A DNA stretch of 64,000 nucleotides from Streptomyces sp. NBC_01210 (GCF_036010325.1 NZ_CP108550.1:62001-126000), one strand, 5' to 3'; positions 1 through 8,153 are shown, counted from the first letter of the stretch. The notes: generated from the sequence alone by a model not told the origin. Numbers and translations are program-made.

Positions 1-1303
1 GGCCGACCTCCCGGGCGATCTTCCGCTCCACGAACGGGTTGCCCACCCGTGCCATCAGCCAGCGCACCGGCTCCAGCACAGCATGGATCTGAGCGTCGAA
101 GGTCAGCTGCGGTCCGGTGTACGACGACCGCGCCGACCCCCCGCCGCTGCGGCGCTTTTCGTCGTTCGGCTTCGAGGGGGAGGGATGGGTCTTCTCATCC
201 GCGCGCAGCGCGAGACCACCCGGCGCATTTGGACGCGCCTTCGCGTCAGCCGGATGTTCCACAGCCTCTACCACCAGTACCTCGCCTACGGCGGATGAGA
301 AAAGCGCGCGCTCGTCATCAGGTGAGTCAGTCCTAGGTGATTCCCTATTCGCGAGGGATCCCTCACCAACTTGGGAACCCGATCCCTCATCAACTTGGGA
401 ACTACCCGAGCCGTCCGCAGCGTCGTCGACGGGATCCTGCGGGCACTCCTGGGCCGTCTCCGGTGCCGCGTCCGCGACCGGTTCGCAGACCGCCCCGGCG
501 GCCGTCGGGGCGATGTCGTGGGCGATAAACCGGTGCCGCCCCTGCCTGCCCGCCCGCCGCTGCACCGTCACCCAGAAAGCGGCCTCCAGCTCATCCACGA
601 CCTTCCCGGCCGCCGTCACCGTGATGGGCCGCCCGGCCTTCTTGCCCGAGTAGTGCAGCAAGTAGCCGGCCAACTCGCTCTCGGTCAGCGCGATGCCCAT
701 CTGCTCCGCGTACGCCATGACCGCGTACGCGCGCAGTTGCCGGGGCGTGAGGTCCTCCGCGGCCGCCACCGGCAGCCACACGAACGCCTCCGCACGCTTC
801 ACCGGCCGCGTCCGGCGCACCGCCGACGTGCCACGGCCGCCCCGCAACGTCCGGCGCACCGACGCCAGCTCGATCACGCCGTCCGGCGCCGGGCGCGACA
901 GCAGGGTGAGGCCGCGCTCCACCGAAGACGTCGACAGCCCCAGGTACGAGGCGATCGTCGACGCCTTCGCCTGGCATCCTTCCGGCCGCGCCCCGAGCGC
1001 CTTCACCTTCACATACACGCTCAGCGCGACATCGGCGTAGGCCGCCGACGACACCAGCCGCATCGGCACCTTCACCCGCTGCCGGCGAACCGGCGCATCA
1101 GAAGCCGGCAGAGCATCGTCCGAATGGCGGCGTGGCCGTGGCAGGTGGCCCTGGGAGCTACCAGGATCGTGCATATAGGGCGAAGGGTGAGTATGGGGCG
1201 GTGCATGATCAGGAAATGCCTCACTTGCTGGCCGCAGAGTCGGCAGATTCTGCGCCATTCGGGCATCGGGGAGCTGGAAAATGGCAGCGCGATGCTGCAC
1301 CAT
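1..1303 (-). CDS. Winged-helix, replication-initiator-like protein (C-terminus beyond window)
   Basis: An open frame of 434 codons enters from the left edge and has no stop inside the window. ATG at 1303 is preceded by GAAGGAG ten bases upstream; internal starts at 1258, 1174 and 1075 have no comparable site. From residue 77 the protein reads VKVPMRLVSSAAYADV, followed by a helix-turn-helix stretch (STIASYLGLSTSSVERGL) and a second helical region (AYAEQMGIALTESELAGYLL). It then becomes a polar, Ser/Gly/Glu-rich tail from about residue 260. Two DNA-binding-like modules plus iteron-like repeats in the tail suggest a plasmid replication initiator or copy-control protein; a plain transcription factor is possible. 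The C-terminal end is not visible. Confidence 0.72.
   Translation of the reverse strand, partial: MVQHRAAIFQLPDARMAQNLPTLRPASEAFPDHAPPHTHPSPYMHDPGSSQGHLPRPRRHSDDALPASDAPVRRQRVKVPMRLVSSAAYADVALSVYVKVKALGARPEGCQAKASTIASYLGLSTSSVERGLTLLSRPAPDGVIELASVRRTLRGGRGTSAVRRTRPVKRAEAFVWLPVAAAEDLTPRQLRAYAVMAYAEQMGIALTESELAGYLLHYSGKKAGRPITVTAAGKVVDELEAAFWVTVQRRAGRQGRHRFIAHDIAPTAAGAVCEPVADAAPETAQECPQDPVDDAADGSGSSQVDEGSGSQVGEGSLANRESPRTDSPDDERALFSSAVGEVLVVEAVEHPADAKARPNAPGGLALRADEKTHPSPSKPNDEKRRSGGGSARSSYTGPQLTFDAQIHAVLEPVRWLMARVGNPFVERKIAREVG
357..402. repeat. Two 22-bp direct repeats with 24-bp period, inside the winged-helix gene
   Basis: GATCCCTCAYCAACTTGGGA occurs at 357-376 and 381-400, each followed by AC, with a single C/T difference. 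It encodes the repeated peptide SQV(D/G)EGS. The core CAACTTGGGAA resembles half of the TTCCCAAGTTTGGGAA palindrome at 22686-22701. A replication protein gene carrying direct repeats of its own binding site would fit, but the coding repeat alone could explain it. Confidence 0.5.
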
Positions 1304-1334
1304 GACTCTCGTGCTCCTTCATCTGGAGGAGGAC

Positions 1335-1481
1335 ATGAAAAAGGCACCTTTGGCGCCACTGCTGGGGAGCAGTAATCGACCTGTTCGAAGCCGGACGGCA
1401 ATCCGGGTCGAACAACTCCTCCGGGAGGCCTCACAAGCCTCACGGAGAGCACATCGGGCGCTGGGCCTTGGTGACGGCTAA
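1335..1481 (+). CDS. Small basic hypothetical protein (48 aa)
   Basis: ATG at 1335 follows GGAGGAGG (1326-1333) and the frame ends TAA at 1481. The product starts MKKAPLAPLLGSSNRPVRSR and is Arg-rich with one predicted helix (RVEQLLREASQASRRAHRAL). It is divergent from the winged-helix gene, with only 31 bases between the two starts, so the two RBS regions and any promoters overlap. Family not recognised. The strong RBS is the main support. Confidence 0.45.
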   Translation: MKKAPLAPLLGSSNRPVRSRTAIRVEQLLREASQASRRAHRALGLGDG

Positions 1482-1594
1482 TCACCAGGGGCCGACTGGC
1501 CCGGGCGGCGCGGACCGCGCCGCCTCACAGGACTACGTCAAACCAACCTCCTGAGCCTCGACAGAGTTGCGTCCCGATACGGGGACAGAACGAG

Positions 1595-1774
1595 AGCACC
1601 CCACCGGAGCGACGCATACGCATCGCTTCCACGGTGGGGTGCTGTGTGTCCGCAAGCAGGAACGGGTACCCTGCATCTTGCGTCCGCCTTTCTTTGCCAA
1701 AGGTGGTTCGCCGGACCGGGGGACTCCCCCGGTCGAGAGCCCCGGGACTTGCCTAAGGTCCGCGGGGCTTTTTT
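1595..1774 (+). terminator. Three consecutive hairpins ending in a T-run; terminator or small structured RNA
   Basis: Stem 1: AGCACCCCACCG (1595-1606) with CGGTGGGGTGCT (1632-1643), plus an inner AGCGA/TCGCT pairing. Stem 2: GACCGGGGG (1714-1722) with CCCCCGGTC (1726-1734). Stem 3: AGCCCCG (1738-1744) with CGGGGCT (1763-1769), followed by six Ts. The last is a textbook intrinsic terminator for plus-strand transcription. Three stems in 180 bases with no convincing gene between 1482 and 2067 leaves room for a small RNA. No other gene is seen in 1482-2067. Confidence 0.55.
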
Positions 1775-2067
1775 CTATGAAGAAATAGATCAAGTCCGAC
1801 GACACCCTACTCCCCCGAACAGTCACGTGTGTACGGCTGATGACAACGTGTCGGACCCATGATTGATAGCGCCTCACCATCGCGATCGACTCCATTTCGG
1901 GGGCGCGAGGCCTCACTTCCGCTCACCCGATCACACGCAGACCATCCAGCGAAGGCGCTGCCGCAGAAACGACGCTCGTGTCCCGGGAGGCGGGAGACAA
2001 TCTTCTTCTGTGTCCCACCACGCGGTGGGCCCCCTACCGGAACCCCTAGCTCGTTAGGGTCATTGGC

Positions 2068-2222
2068 ATGGCCCGCCTCGCACTCTTCGACCTGGACAGC
2101 ACCCTGGCGGCTACCACCAACGCCATACCGACGTCTGCCACGCCCACGGCGTCGGACCCGAGATCGGGCAGTGGATGCTCACCAAGTTCGCCGACCGCGC
2201 CAACGCCGCCGACTTCGGCTAG
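2068..2222 (+). pseudogene. Remnant of a HAD-type hydrolase N-terminus fused to another fragment
   Basis: ATG at 2068 opens with MARLALFDLDSTLA, the beta-strand plus DxD motif that starts HAD phosphatases, where the first Asp is the nucleophile. After about 16 residues the HAD similarity stops. A shifted frame then reads VCHAHGVGPEIGQWMLTKFA to a TAG at 2222. It looks like two gene ends joined by deletion, and there is no room for a functional HAD fold. Confidence 0.4.
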
Positions 2223-2249
2223 TTGGCCAGCCCCGTCCGGCCGTCCCAA

Positions 2250-2792
2250 TCAGGGCTGCCATTCATGTGCAAGAACGGAGTACAGGACGCTGTCTCTCCA
2301 GGCCCCGTTGGTGAAGACGTGGTCGCGAAGGACGCCTTCTCGAGTGAAGCCGAGCTTCTCCACCATGGTGATGGAGGCCGCGTTCTCAGGACCGATCGCC
2401 GCGCTGATTCGGTGCAGGCCGAGCTCGGCGAAGGCATATGTGGTGAGGGTGCGTGCCGCGTCCGTGGCGTAGCCGCGGCCCCACTCCTCTGCCGCGACTG
2501 CGTACCCCAGCTTGCCGGCCTGCACGCCGCCGAATCCGATTCGGGCGAAGCCAATGACCCTGTCGTTATCGCGCTTCGTCACCGCCAGGTAGTACTCGGT
2601 CCGCGGCTCGTGCTGAGCGCGCTCGACCGCGCCTTCAATCATGTCGATGGCCTGGTCACGGCTGCGGCTGTCGAAGGACAGCCAGGCGGTGACCTTGTTG
2701 TCACCGATGATGCCCAAGACGTCATCCACGTCGCCCGGAGTGAACTCGCGCAGTACGACCTTGTCGCCGACGATTCGGATCGGATACGTCAA
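2250..2792 (-). CDS. GNAT-family N-acetyltransferase
   Basis: 180 aa from a TTG at 2792 with AGGAG seven bases upstream; the upstream extension to 2891 overlaps the preceding gene and lacks an RBS. Starts LTYPIRIVGDKVVLREFTPGD, the usual opening of RimJ/RimL-type GNATs. The acetyl-CoA loop region reads WGRGYATDAARTLTTYAF and the C-terminal motif ENAASITMVEKLGFTREGVL is typical. Such enzymes acetylate amino groups of proteins, peptides or drugs; the substrate cannot be told. It lies ten bases after the TPR regulator gene, so the two are probably co-transcribed. Confidence 0.88.
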   Translation of the reverse strand: MTYPIRIVGDKVVLREFTPGDVDDVLGIIGDNKVTAWLSFDSRSRDQAIDMIEGAVERAQHEPRTEYYLAVTKRDNDRVIGFARIGFGGVQAGKLGYAVAAEEWGRGYATDAARTLTTYAFAELGLHRISAAIGPENAASITMVEKLGFTREGVLRDHVFTNGAWRDSVLYSVLAHEWQP

Positions 2793-2802
2793 CGGAGAGC
2801 TC

Positions 2803-4125
2803 CTAGCGGGGCAGGGACTTGAGTGGTGTGCGGGTGAAGAGCTCGATCTGCTCCTGCAGATCGACGCCAGCCTCAGCGAGGGGCGAGTCACGCAGCGCGC
2901 GGTGCACGCGTTCCGCGCAGTGGACGATGCCGTTAATGCGCTGTTCGGGTGCGAGTTCGAGCACGGGCGCGACGGCTTCGGTGGCTCCCTCTAGCTCGCC
3001 TGCCTGGATGCGCGCGATGGCCAAGGCACTGCGAGAACCTGCTTGGTCACCGAACGCCCACTCCGGGGAGGAACTGTCCTCATAGGCGTCGACTGCACGT
3101 GCCGCGTAGTCGCTCGTGATGGTGGTCTGCGACGGAAGCCACGAGAGCGCTTCGGCTGCGTAGTAGATCTGGCGTGTCCGGCCGAAACTGCAGAGCCCGC
3201 CCAGCTCGTCGACCTCGTCCTCCTGGAGGCTGTCCCATGCGTGCTCGGCACGGTCAATGGCGGCTCGCGCCGCGTTTGCGTTGCCGAGGGCTGCCCACGC
3301 CCGGGCCTCGTTCATCGGCAACCACACGCTCGAGGTGTTGGTGTTAGCGAACTCCGCGCCCGACTGGGCGTAACGGACAGACTCCCGGGTCCGGCCCGCC
3401 CAGTACGAGACGAGGGACTGAATGCCTCGGATCCAGGCCCGTAGACCGTCGTGATCCGCGTTGTCTGCGCAGACGAACGCGGTCCGAGCCTGGGTGAGTG
3501 CCGCATGCGGGTCGGCGAGGTCGTGCGACGCCTTCGCGAGCAGGCCCCCGGTCGCTCCGGCCAGGAAGTAGAGCTGCCTTGCTTGCGCCGGGCGACGCTG
3601 CTGTTCGAGCAGCGCGAATACGGTGTCCTGAGTGGTAATCAGGTCAGGCAGCAGCTCTGACAGCGGCCGCTGCGGATAGTCCGTCGCCAGGCGCTGGACA
3701 TCCGCGTGTACCTGCTCCATCACGTCAGACGTAAGGTCGGTCTGGCCTGCCGCGAGGGCAAAGCTCTTGGCCCGCCGTGCTGCCATCTCGATCAGCTCCT
3801 TGTCCGCAGTGGGCTTGCCCGTGGTCAGGACTAGCCCGGTGGATTCGTCCACCGCCGACAGGACTCCGCCGTCCCAAGGGGCGAGGAGCTCGTTCAGCGG
3901 CTTGCCGAACAGCGCTTGCAGGACACGGCGCATAACCGGGGTGGTGCTGGTTCGCTCTCCGCTGGCCAGCCGACGCAGATGCCGAGTGCTCAAGGTGACA
4001 TCCTCACCCAGCTGCTCAGCAAGCCGCCCAAAGTCTCGGACGATCTCGTCGTACGTACGTGGCTGCTGGCGTAACAGGAACTCCAGAACGGTGCGTGGAT
4101 CTCCCTGGTTCGCGTTGCCGGCCAC
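2803..4125 (-). CDS. Helix-turn-helix/TPR-type transcriptional regulator
   Basis: 440 aa from GTG at 4125, which has GGGGAGG five bases upstream; a GTG at 4143 is possible but lacks an RBS. The N-terminal ~90 residues form an XRE-like DNA-binding domain (TLSTRHLRRLASGERTSTTP, then FGKPLNELLAPW). The remaining ~330 residues are helical repeats of TPR type (for example ARAWAALGNANAARAAIDRA). This is the architecture of large Streptomyces pleiotropic regulators that respond to peptides or small ligands. It is followed by the GNAT gene. Targets are unknown. Confidence 0.82.
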   Translation of the reverse strand: MAGNANQGDPRTVLEFLLRQQPRTYDEIVRDFGRLAEQLGEDVTLSTRHLRRLASGERTSTTPVMRRVLQALFGKPLNELLAPWDGGVLSAVDESTGLVLTTGKPTADKELIEMAARRAKSFALAAGQTDLTSDVMEQVHADVQRLATDYPQRPLSELLPDLITTQDTVFALLEQQRRPAQARQLYFLAGATGGLLAKASHDLADPHAALTQARTAFVCADNADHDGLRAWIRGIQSLVSYWAGRTRESVRYAQSGAEFANTNTSSVWLPMNEARAWAALGNANAARAAIDRAEHAWDSLQEDEVDELGGLCSFGRTRQIYYAAEALSWLPSQTTITSDYAARAVDAYEDSSSPEWAFGDQAGSRSALAIARIQAGELEGATEAVAPVLELAPEQRINGIVHCAERVHRALRDSPLAEAGVDLQEQIELFTRTPLKSLPR

Positions 4126-4353
4126 CGGTCCTCCCCGAGTCACGAAATCGTGCTCTGCGCTGTCAGTGTCCTTCCGGGACGACGCGAAATCAGCAGAGCA
4201 AGGGCCCTGGTCCGGCAGCGGTCCGCTTCATGTCCTGGACTGGTCCGGGACCGGGCCGCCGTGGGACCTCGTTTGGTCATGCTCCCTCATCACACGGTTG
4301 TGATCAGCAAATTCCGCCGATCCGATGCCGAGCTGATGAGGGGGCTGGCCGCC

Positions 4354-4635
4354 ATGACCGACAAGCGCCACCTGGTGACCGACGCGCACGGCCGATCTCT
4401 CGACCTCACCAACAGCCAAGCACCCGCCGTCCCGTGGGCCACGCATCACCAGACACGGACACGGAGGCGCCGCACCGGCGTTGCCGTCAGCATCGCCGCG
4501 GTGCTGGCCGGAGGACTGGTCTTATCGGTGCTGCTGATAGTGATTCGGGACATCGCCACGACGGTGGCAAGCACCAGCGTCACCGGCCTGCTCCTGCGAG
4601 CCCTTCTGACTTCGTCCGGCAAGCGAGAGCGGTGA
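4354..4635 (+). CDS. Small single-pass membrane protein
   Basis: 93 aa from ATG 4354 (MTDKRHLVTDAHGRSLDLTN), preceded by GAGGGGG about ten bases upstream; longer starts at 4336 or 4150 exist. A basic stretch (TRTRRRRTG) precedes one hydrophobic segment (VAVSIAAVLAGGLVLSVLLI), then a short C-terminal tail. It lies between the TPR regulator and, convergently, the GntR repressor. Family not recognised; size and context recall small plasmid spread proteins. Confidence 0.5.
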   Translation: MTDKRHLVTDAHGRSLDLTNSQAPAVPWATHHQTRTRRRRTGVAVSIAAVLAGGLVLSVLLIVIRDIATTVASTSVTGLLLRALLTSSGKRER

Positions 4636-4666
4636 GAGCGGTGGCTTTTGTGCGGAGCTGGCGGAA

Positions 4667-4718
4667 CAGCCCGGTGTGCGGCACGAGCGGTTCTGCCCTG
4701 CCGCCGCACACCGGGCTG
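4667..4718. terminator. Bidirectional hairpin terminator
   Basis: CAGCCCGGTGTGCGGC at 4667-4682 pairs with GCCGCCGCACACCGGGCTG ending at 4718, a 16-bp stem between convergent genes (membrane protein plus strand, GntR minus strand). It can serve both. Confidence 0.75.
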
Positions 4719-4730
4719 TGGGATGGGGCA

Positions 4731-5489
4731 TCAGGCATCGAATTCGTAGTCGAGGACGTACGCGGCCGAGTCCATGGTCATCTCGTTGACCTCCACAGCC
4801 CGTCCGCCGGCGTCGAACGCCGTACGAGCCACCTTGATGATCGACCGGTCGGCTGGGATGGACAATCGCGATGCTTCCTCACCGGAGGGCATACGCACGC
4901 GGATTTCCTCACGGAACCGAGCGGGGGCATGCCCAAGGTCGGCAAGGCGGGCGTAGATACCACCGGGGCCCGGATTTGCTTCGGTGATTGCGGAGCCGGT
5001 GACCAGCGTCTGGGGGAGGTAGGACGCCGACAGCATGACCGGCCGACCTTCCACGGAGTACCGACGATTTCGTACGCAGACGGTCCCGTCCTGGGCGAGA
5101 TCGAGCACGTCAGCGATGTGCTCAGGCGGGGTCACTTCTTCGGCGACGGTGACCTGGTCCACGTCTGGTGCGCGATTGTCATCAGCGGACCAGATCGTCT
5201 TGCTGCTTCCCCACTGCTCACGGGCCAGCCGGGGGATGCCCCGCCGCCGGATGGGACGGAACGACTCCACGAACCAGCCCGAACCCTTCCGGGAACCGAC
5301 CAAGCCCTCGCCCCGGAGCAGCCCCAAGGCCTGCCGCATGGTCAGGGACGCAACCCCGAAGTCAGCGGCGAGGGTGTTCTCCCCCGGGAGCCGGTCGCCA
5401 GCCACGTACTCACCACGCTCAAGAGCAGCCCTCAGCTCTGCGGCGATGCGCAGGTACTTGGGCTGGTCGGCACTCGAGTCGCGGCTCAT
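4731..5489 (-). CDS. GntR-family repressor with UTRA domain (KorSA-like)
   Basis: 252 aa. The N-terminal winged helix (KYLRIAAELRAALERGEYVAG, then LPGENTLAADFGVASLTMRQAL) is followed by a UTRA ligand/oligomerisation domain from about residue 95 (RRYSVEGRPVMLSASYLP; the C-terminus AVEVNEMTMDSAAYVLDYEF is typical of the fold). In pSAM2 and related elements, proteins of this size and architecture (KorSA) repress transfer and excision genes. Here it sits at the head of the transfer block, with palindromes at 5511-5520 and 5600-5611 in its upstream region. Regulation of tra functions is inferred from family and position. Confidence 0.85.
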   Translation of the reverse strand: MSRDSSADQPKYLRIAAELRAALERGEYVAGDRLPGENTLAADFGVASLTMRQALGLLRGEGLVGSRKGSGWFVESFRPIRRRGIPRLAREQWGSSKTIWSADDNRAPDVDQVTVAEEVTPPEHIADVLDLAQDGTVCVRNRRYSVEGRPVMLSASYLPQTLVTGSAITEANPGPGGIYARLADLGHAPARFREEIRVRMPSGEEASRLSIPADRSIIKVARTAFDAGGRAVEVNEMTMDSAAYVLDYEFDA

Positions 5490-5510
5490 ACATCTCCCTG
5501 TTGGCGGTCT

Positions 5511-5520
5511 CTCTATAGAG
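5511..5520. promoter_or_regulatory. Palindrome CTCTATAGAG, likely GntR autoregulatory operator
   Basis: A perfect 10-bp palindrome 22 bases upstream of the repressor start. GntR regulators bind short AT-centred palindromes next to their own gene. Binding is inferred. Confidence 0.55.
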
Positions 5521-5594
5521 CTGATCGTACGGGGGGCGCCACGCGCAAAGCCATGCTCCGCAAGCCACGCCCGTTGAATCTCAGTGATGAACTA

Positions 5595-5611
5595 TTGACC
5601 TCTTTAAAGAG
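5595..5611 (+). promoter_or_regulatory. TTGACC promoter element overlapping palindrome CTCTTTAAAGAG
   Basis: TTGACC (5595-5600) overlaps a perfect 12-bp palindrome (5600-5611) that shares CTCT...AGAG with the site at 5511. The window 5490-6043 holds no convincing gene, so this looks like the repressed promoter of the transfer block. A -10 is not clear (TTCACT 17 bases on is the best candidate). Confidence 0.5.
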
Positions 5612-6043
5612 CTTTGCTTCACTGGGTCAGGCGAAACAGGTCACGCAAGACGGCCTTCTGATCACCCACTGCCTCACTTGGCTCAACCAGCAGGCCGCCG
5701 TCCTCAAGACCGCCCCTTAGGACTTATTGCTGCACTGCGATCCACGGCCGGGTCTTCACGGACCCGGCTCCCCCACCCGGAACCGCCTCACTGGCGGCGC
5801 CGGATGAGGGAGCCGGAACCTCGGTGCCCTACCAGCACCACGCAGGAAGTCGTCCGCCCTCACGGGTGGCCGGGGTTTCAGAGAGCTCCATCAAACTCCC
5901 CCGGGCCTGACAGCACGACGACTGTGTGCACGTCGCAGCGCTGTGCGCTGTCTGTCCTGCGGGACGCCCGGCTTGCCGAGCGGCCTGGAGGGCGGAGAGA
6001 GCATCGCGACGCGCCCCAGCCACTCCGTTCACGAGGAGTTCAG

Positions 6044-6652
6044 ATGCCCGCTTCGACCATTGAGCGCACCGCCCGCCCCCGTAGGAGCCGGACCCGCTCA
6101 CGAAACATCAACGGCCGCCCGGCGCTCGTCATCTCCACCCTCAAGCCCAACCAGTACGACCTGCGCCCTGCCTGCGCGTCGCTGATCTGCCCCGACTGCA
6201 AGACATGGGTACCGATCACCGGCATCCAGGCCAAGAAGCACAAGCTGGTCCCGCACGACACCGGCCGTGCGGGGAAGGACCCGGCCGTCCGCTGCCAGGG
6301 CAGCAACCGCCTGGTCACCGTCGACGTCGCGTTCGAGAAGTGGCAGGAGCGCCTGGAGGACGGCAACGCGGAGACCGCCAGCCGCCGCCCGACCAACGTC
6401 CTGCGCAAGCCGAAGGTCGCGCCCGCCCCCGCCGTCAGCCAGATCGCCGCGCAGAAGCAGACGGCGACGGCGGAGGATGAGCCGGGCGACGGTCGGCCCC
6501 TGTGGCTGCTGCGCGAGATGAAGTGGGCGTCGACCGAGCGGGCGGTCCGCGACGCCGACACCCGGCGCGCGCAGCTGCCCGCCGGTGAAGCCCCGCTGGA
6601 CGGCCCCACGGTTCCGCTCACCACGCTTCACCCCGAGCGTCCGACGCGTTGA
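6044..6652 (+). CDS. Conserved hypothetical protein with CPDC motif
   Basis: 202 aa from ATG 6044 with GAGGAG just upstream (6033-6038); the longer frame back to 5678 is unlikely. A basic N-terminus (RPRRSRTRSRNINGRP) leads to RPACASLICPDCKTWVPITG, which may be a zinc or metal-binding knuckle, and later HDTGRAGKDPAVRCQGSNRLV. The C-terminal half is Ala/Glu-rich and probably extended. First gene of the transfer block. Family name unknown to me; the layout is common on Streptomyces plasmids. Confidence 0.72.
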   Translation: MPASTIERTARPRRSRTRSRNINGRPALVISTLKPNQYDLRPACASLICPDCKTWVPITGIQAKKHKLVPHDTGRAGKDPAVRCQGSNRLVTVDVAFEKWQERLEDGNAETASRRPTNVLRKPKVAPAPAVSQIAAQKQTATAEDEPGDGRPLWLLREMKWASTERAVRDADTRRAQLPAGEAPLDGPTVPLTTLHPERPTR

Positions 6653-6670
6653 GCCGCCCCGCACGAACGA

Positions 6671-6717
6671 CCACGGCCCCGGCCGCCCCGAACACAGCGG
6701 GGCGGCCGGGGCCGTGG
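6671..6717 (+). terminator. Strong 19-bp hairpin
   Basis: A perfect 19-base stem: CCACGGCCCCGGCCGCCCC at 6671-6689 pairs with 6699-6717 around a 9-base loop, just after the 6044-6652 gene. Confidence 0.75.
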
Positions 6718-6742
6718 CTGCTCGTACGGCAGTCAGAACGAC

Positions 6743-6778
6743 GACAGCCCCAGGGATTAGGGCCCCGGGGCTGTCTTT
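6743..6778 (+). terminator. Second hairpin (GACAGCCCC stem) in the leader of the next gene
   Basis: GACAGCCCC (6743-6751) pairs with GGGGCTGTC (6767-6775) followed by TTT. A near-copy stands at 7760-7790 before the WhiB gene. Both lie a short distance upstream of an RBS, so they may act as attenuators as well as terminators. Confidence 0.55.
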
Positions 6779-6809
6779 CGCAGGTCACCTACTTGAAGGG
6801 ACGACCCAC

Positions 6810-7163
6810 ATGCGGAGCATGACATGCACCCTGGCCCCGCCCGCACCCCGGGCCGGGCTCATCGACGACATGGAGCGCGACGACAACGCCCGCGGCCCCG
6901 AGCGGGACGAGACCGACGCGCTGCACCAGCTCGTGCGTCACCTCGTCGCCGACGGCAACCACCGCGCGCAGGCCGCCGGGCAGCAGGCCCGCCGCACGCT
7001 CGCGGAGATGACCCCCGAGTACACCCGGTCCCCGCTGCTGGTCCTGCACCGGCCGCGCATGACCGACGCCTGCGAGATCTGCGGCGTCTGGTCGTGCAGG
7101 GGCAACTGCTGGTCTGCCGCTCCGGCTCCGGCCGGCGCGGCCACGAAGGCGGTGGTCCGGTGA
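6810..7163 (+). CDS. Small hypothetical protein with C-terminal cysteine cluster
   Basis: 117 aa from ATG 6810 behind GAAGGGA. Helical, acidic N-terminal half (IDDMERDDNARGPERDETDA), then HRPRMTDACEICGVWSCRGNCW, a four-Cys cluster that could bind metal. Its TGA overlaps the GTG of the next gene. Unrecognised family. Confidence 0.65.
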   Translation: MRSMTCTLAPPAPRAGLIDDMERDDNARGPERDETDALHQLVRHLVADGNHRAQAAGQQARRTLAEMTPEYTRSPLLVLHRPRMTDACEICGVWSCRGNCWSAAPAPAGAATKAVVR

Positions 7164-7273
7164 GTTCCTGTGGACACCCGCCCCGGTTAGTCGTGGTCAA
7201 TCAGATCGGCGCGGACGGCAAGCCGTACCAGAGCGTCAGGCACGAGCCGTGCCAGTGCGGCGGCAAGCAGTAG
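7160..7273 (+). CDS. 37-aa hypothetical protein
   Basis: GTG at 7160 overlaps the previous stop (GTGA), the usual sign of translational coupling. The product MSSCGHPPRLVVVNQIGADG...CQCGGKQ has a Cys-His start and a CQC end. It uses a TTA leucine codon (RLVVV), so translation may depend on bldA tRNA. Too short to assign. Confidence 0.5.
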   Translation: MSSCGHPPRLVVVNQIGADGKPYQSVRHEPCQCGGKQ

Positions 7274-7483
7274 ATGCAGATGCAGTCGCCGATAGGCCTG
7301 GCCCGGGCCGCGCAGCACCGAGCGGCCCGGGCCATCACCCAATGCGGCCTGGCCCACCCCCTCACCCGCGTCCTGCTCGCGGCCGCCGCTCTCGCGGCCG
7401 TCGCGGCGTGGGAAGCCGGCCACCGCGTCACCGACACCCACCCGTCCCTCCATGACACCGAACGGACAACGCCTCGTGCCTGA
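7274..7483 (+). CDS. Small membrane protein
   Basis: 69 aa beginning directly after the previous stop at 7273. One hydrophobic segment (LTRVLLAAAALAAVAAW) in the middle, short polar ends. Part of the same tightly packed run; overlaps the next gene by 32 bases. Function unknown. Confidence 0.5.
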   Translation: MQMQSPIGLARAAQHRAARAITQCGLAHPLTRVLLAAAALAAVAAWEAGHRVTDTHPSLHDTERTTPRA

Positions 7484-7655
7484 CGACCTGTTTATCCGTT
7501 ACATGAAGGCTTTTCAGGACTCCACCGAGCACTTGGGCGGCTGCACGGCCTGCGAGGACGGTCAGGAGTGTGTGGCCGGAGCGCCGATTCACGAGCGCTT
7601 CGCCCGCCTCCAGGACGCCTACCAGGCCCGCCAGTCGCAACAGCAGCGCCGCTGA
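7452..7655 (+). CDS. 67-aa hypothetical protein with CTACEDGQEC motif
   Basis: ATG 7452. Soluble, helical: DDLFIRYMKAFQDSTEHLGG, then CTACEDGQECVAGAPIHERFARLQDAYQARQ. The three cysteines within ten residues may bind a metal. Compact proteins of this sort are frequent beside WhiB genes on Streptomyces plasmids. Confidence 0.6.
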   Translation: MTPNGQRLVPDDLFIRYMKAFQDSTEHLGGCTACEDGQECVAGAPIHERFARLQDAYQARQSQQQRR

Positions 7656-7759
7656 ACCCCCGGCATTGCCCGTCGTCTCCGCGCCCTCTCGGGCGGGGCC
7701 GGCGGAGAGCGTCGGGAGTTCGCCCCCGCTCCGGCCGTCCGGCCGCCGCCAACACGCAA

Positions 7760-7790
7760 ACAGCCCCAGGGATCGCACCCCTGGGGCTGT
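7760..7790 (+). terminator. Hairpin in the whiB leader
   Basis: ACAGCCCCAGGG (7760-7771) pairs with CCCTGGGGCTGT (7779-7790), 31 bases before the WhiB start. Same stem sequence as 6743-6775, so probably a shared regulatory module. Confidence 0.6.
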
Positions 7791-7821
7791 CTCGTACAAC
7801 CGGACCTTTTGGGAGGCCCTC

Positions 7822-8121
7822 ATGCAGCACATCGTACGCAGCACCCACTCCCCCTCCGCGGACCTGCCGGTCAACACCAATTGGCGGGCGCAGTCCGCCT
7901 GCGCGGAGGAGGACCCGGACCTGTTCTTCCCGGTCGGCAACACCGGCCCGGCCCTGCTTCAGGTTGCCGAGGCCAAATCCGTCTGCCGCAGGTGCCCCGT
8001 GATGGACCTCTGCCTCGCGTGGGCCATGGAGCACGGCCAGGACCACGGCGTGTGGGGCGGCACGGACGAGGACGAACGCCGCCGGATGAAGCGCCGCGCC
8101 GCCCGCAGGCGCACCGCCTGA
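7822..8121 (+). CDS. WhiB-family iron-sulfur transcriptional regulator
   Basis: 99 aa from ATG 7822 (RBS GGGAGG). The four cluster cysteines are Cys27, Cys55, Cys58 and Cys64 (CAEEDPDLFFP, then CRRCPVMDLCLAWA), followed by the turn GVWGGTDEDERRR and a basic tail for DNA contact. WhiB proteins hold a [4Fe-4S] cluster and act with the primary sigma factor. A plasmid copy next to transfer genes probably controls them or the host developmental state. Confidence 0.95.
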   Translation: MQHIVRSTHSPSADLPVNTNWRAQSACAEEDPDLFFPVGNTGPALLQVAEAKSVCRRCPVMDLCLAWAMEHGQDHGVWGGTDEDERRRMKRRAARRRTA

Positions 8122-8153
8122 CCCGCTGGACGGGAGTGGCGGGCAACTTCTTT

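Noticed and set aside
591..977. Minus-strand 128-codon frame at the left end
   Set aside because: Out of frame with the winged-helix gene that covers the same bases and reads as a real protein.
1533..1916. 127-codon minus-strand frame over the hairpin region
   Set aside because: Runs through strong stem-loops and lacks a plausible RBS or domain.
4059..5720. Plus-strand 553-codon frame across the GntR gene
   Set aside because: Spans three real features and reads as noise; the minus-strand GntR is unmistakable.
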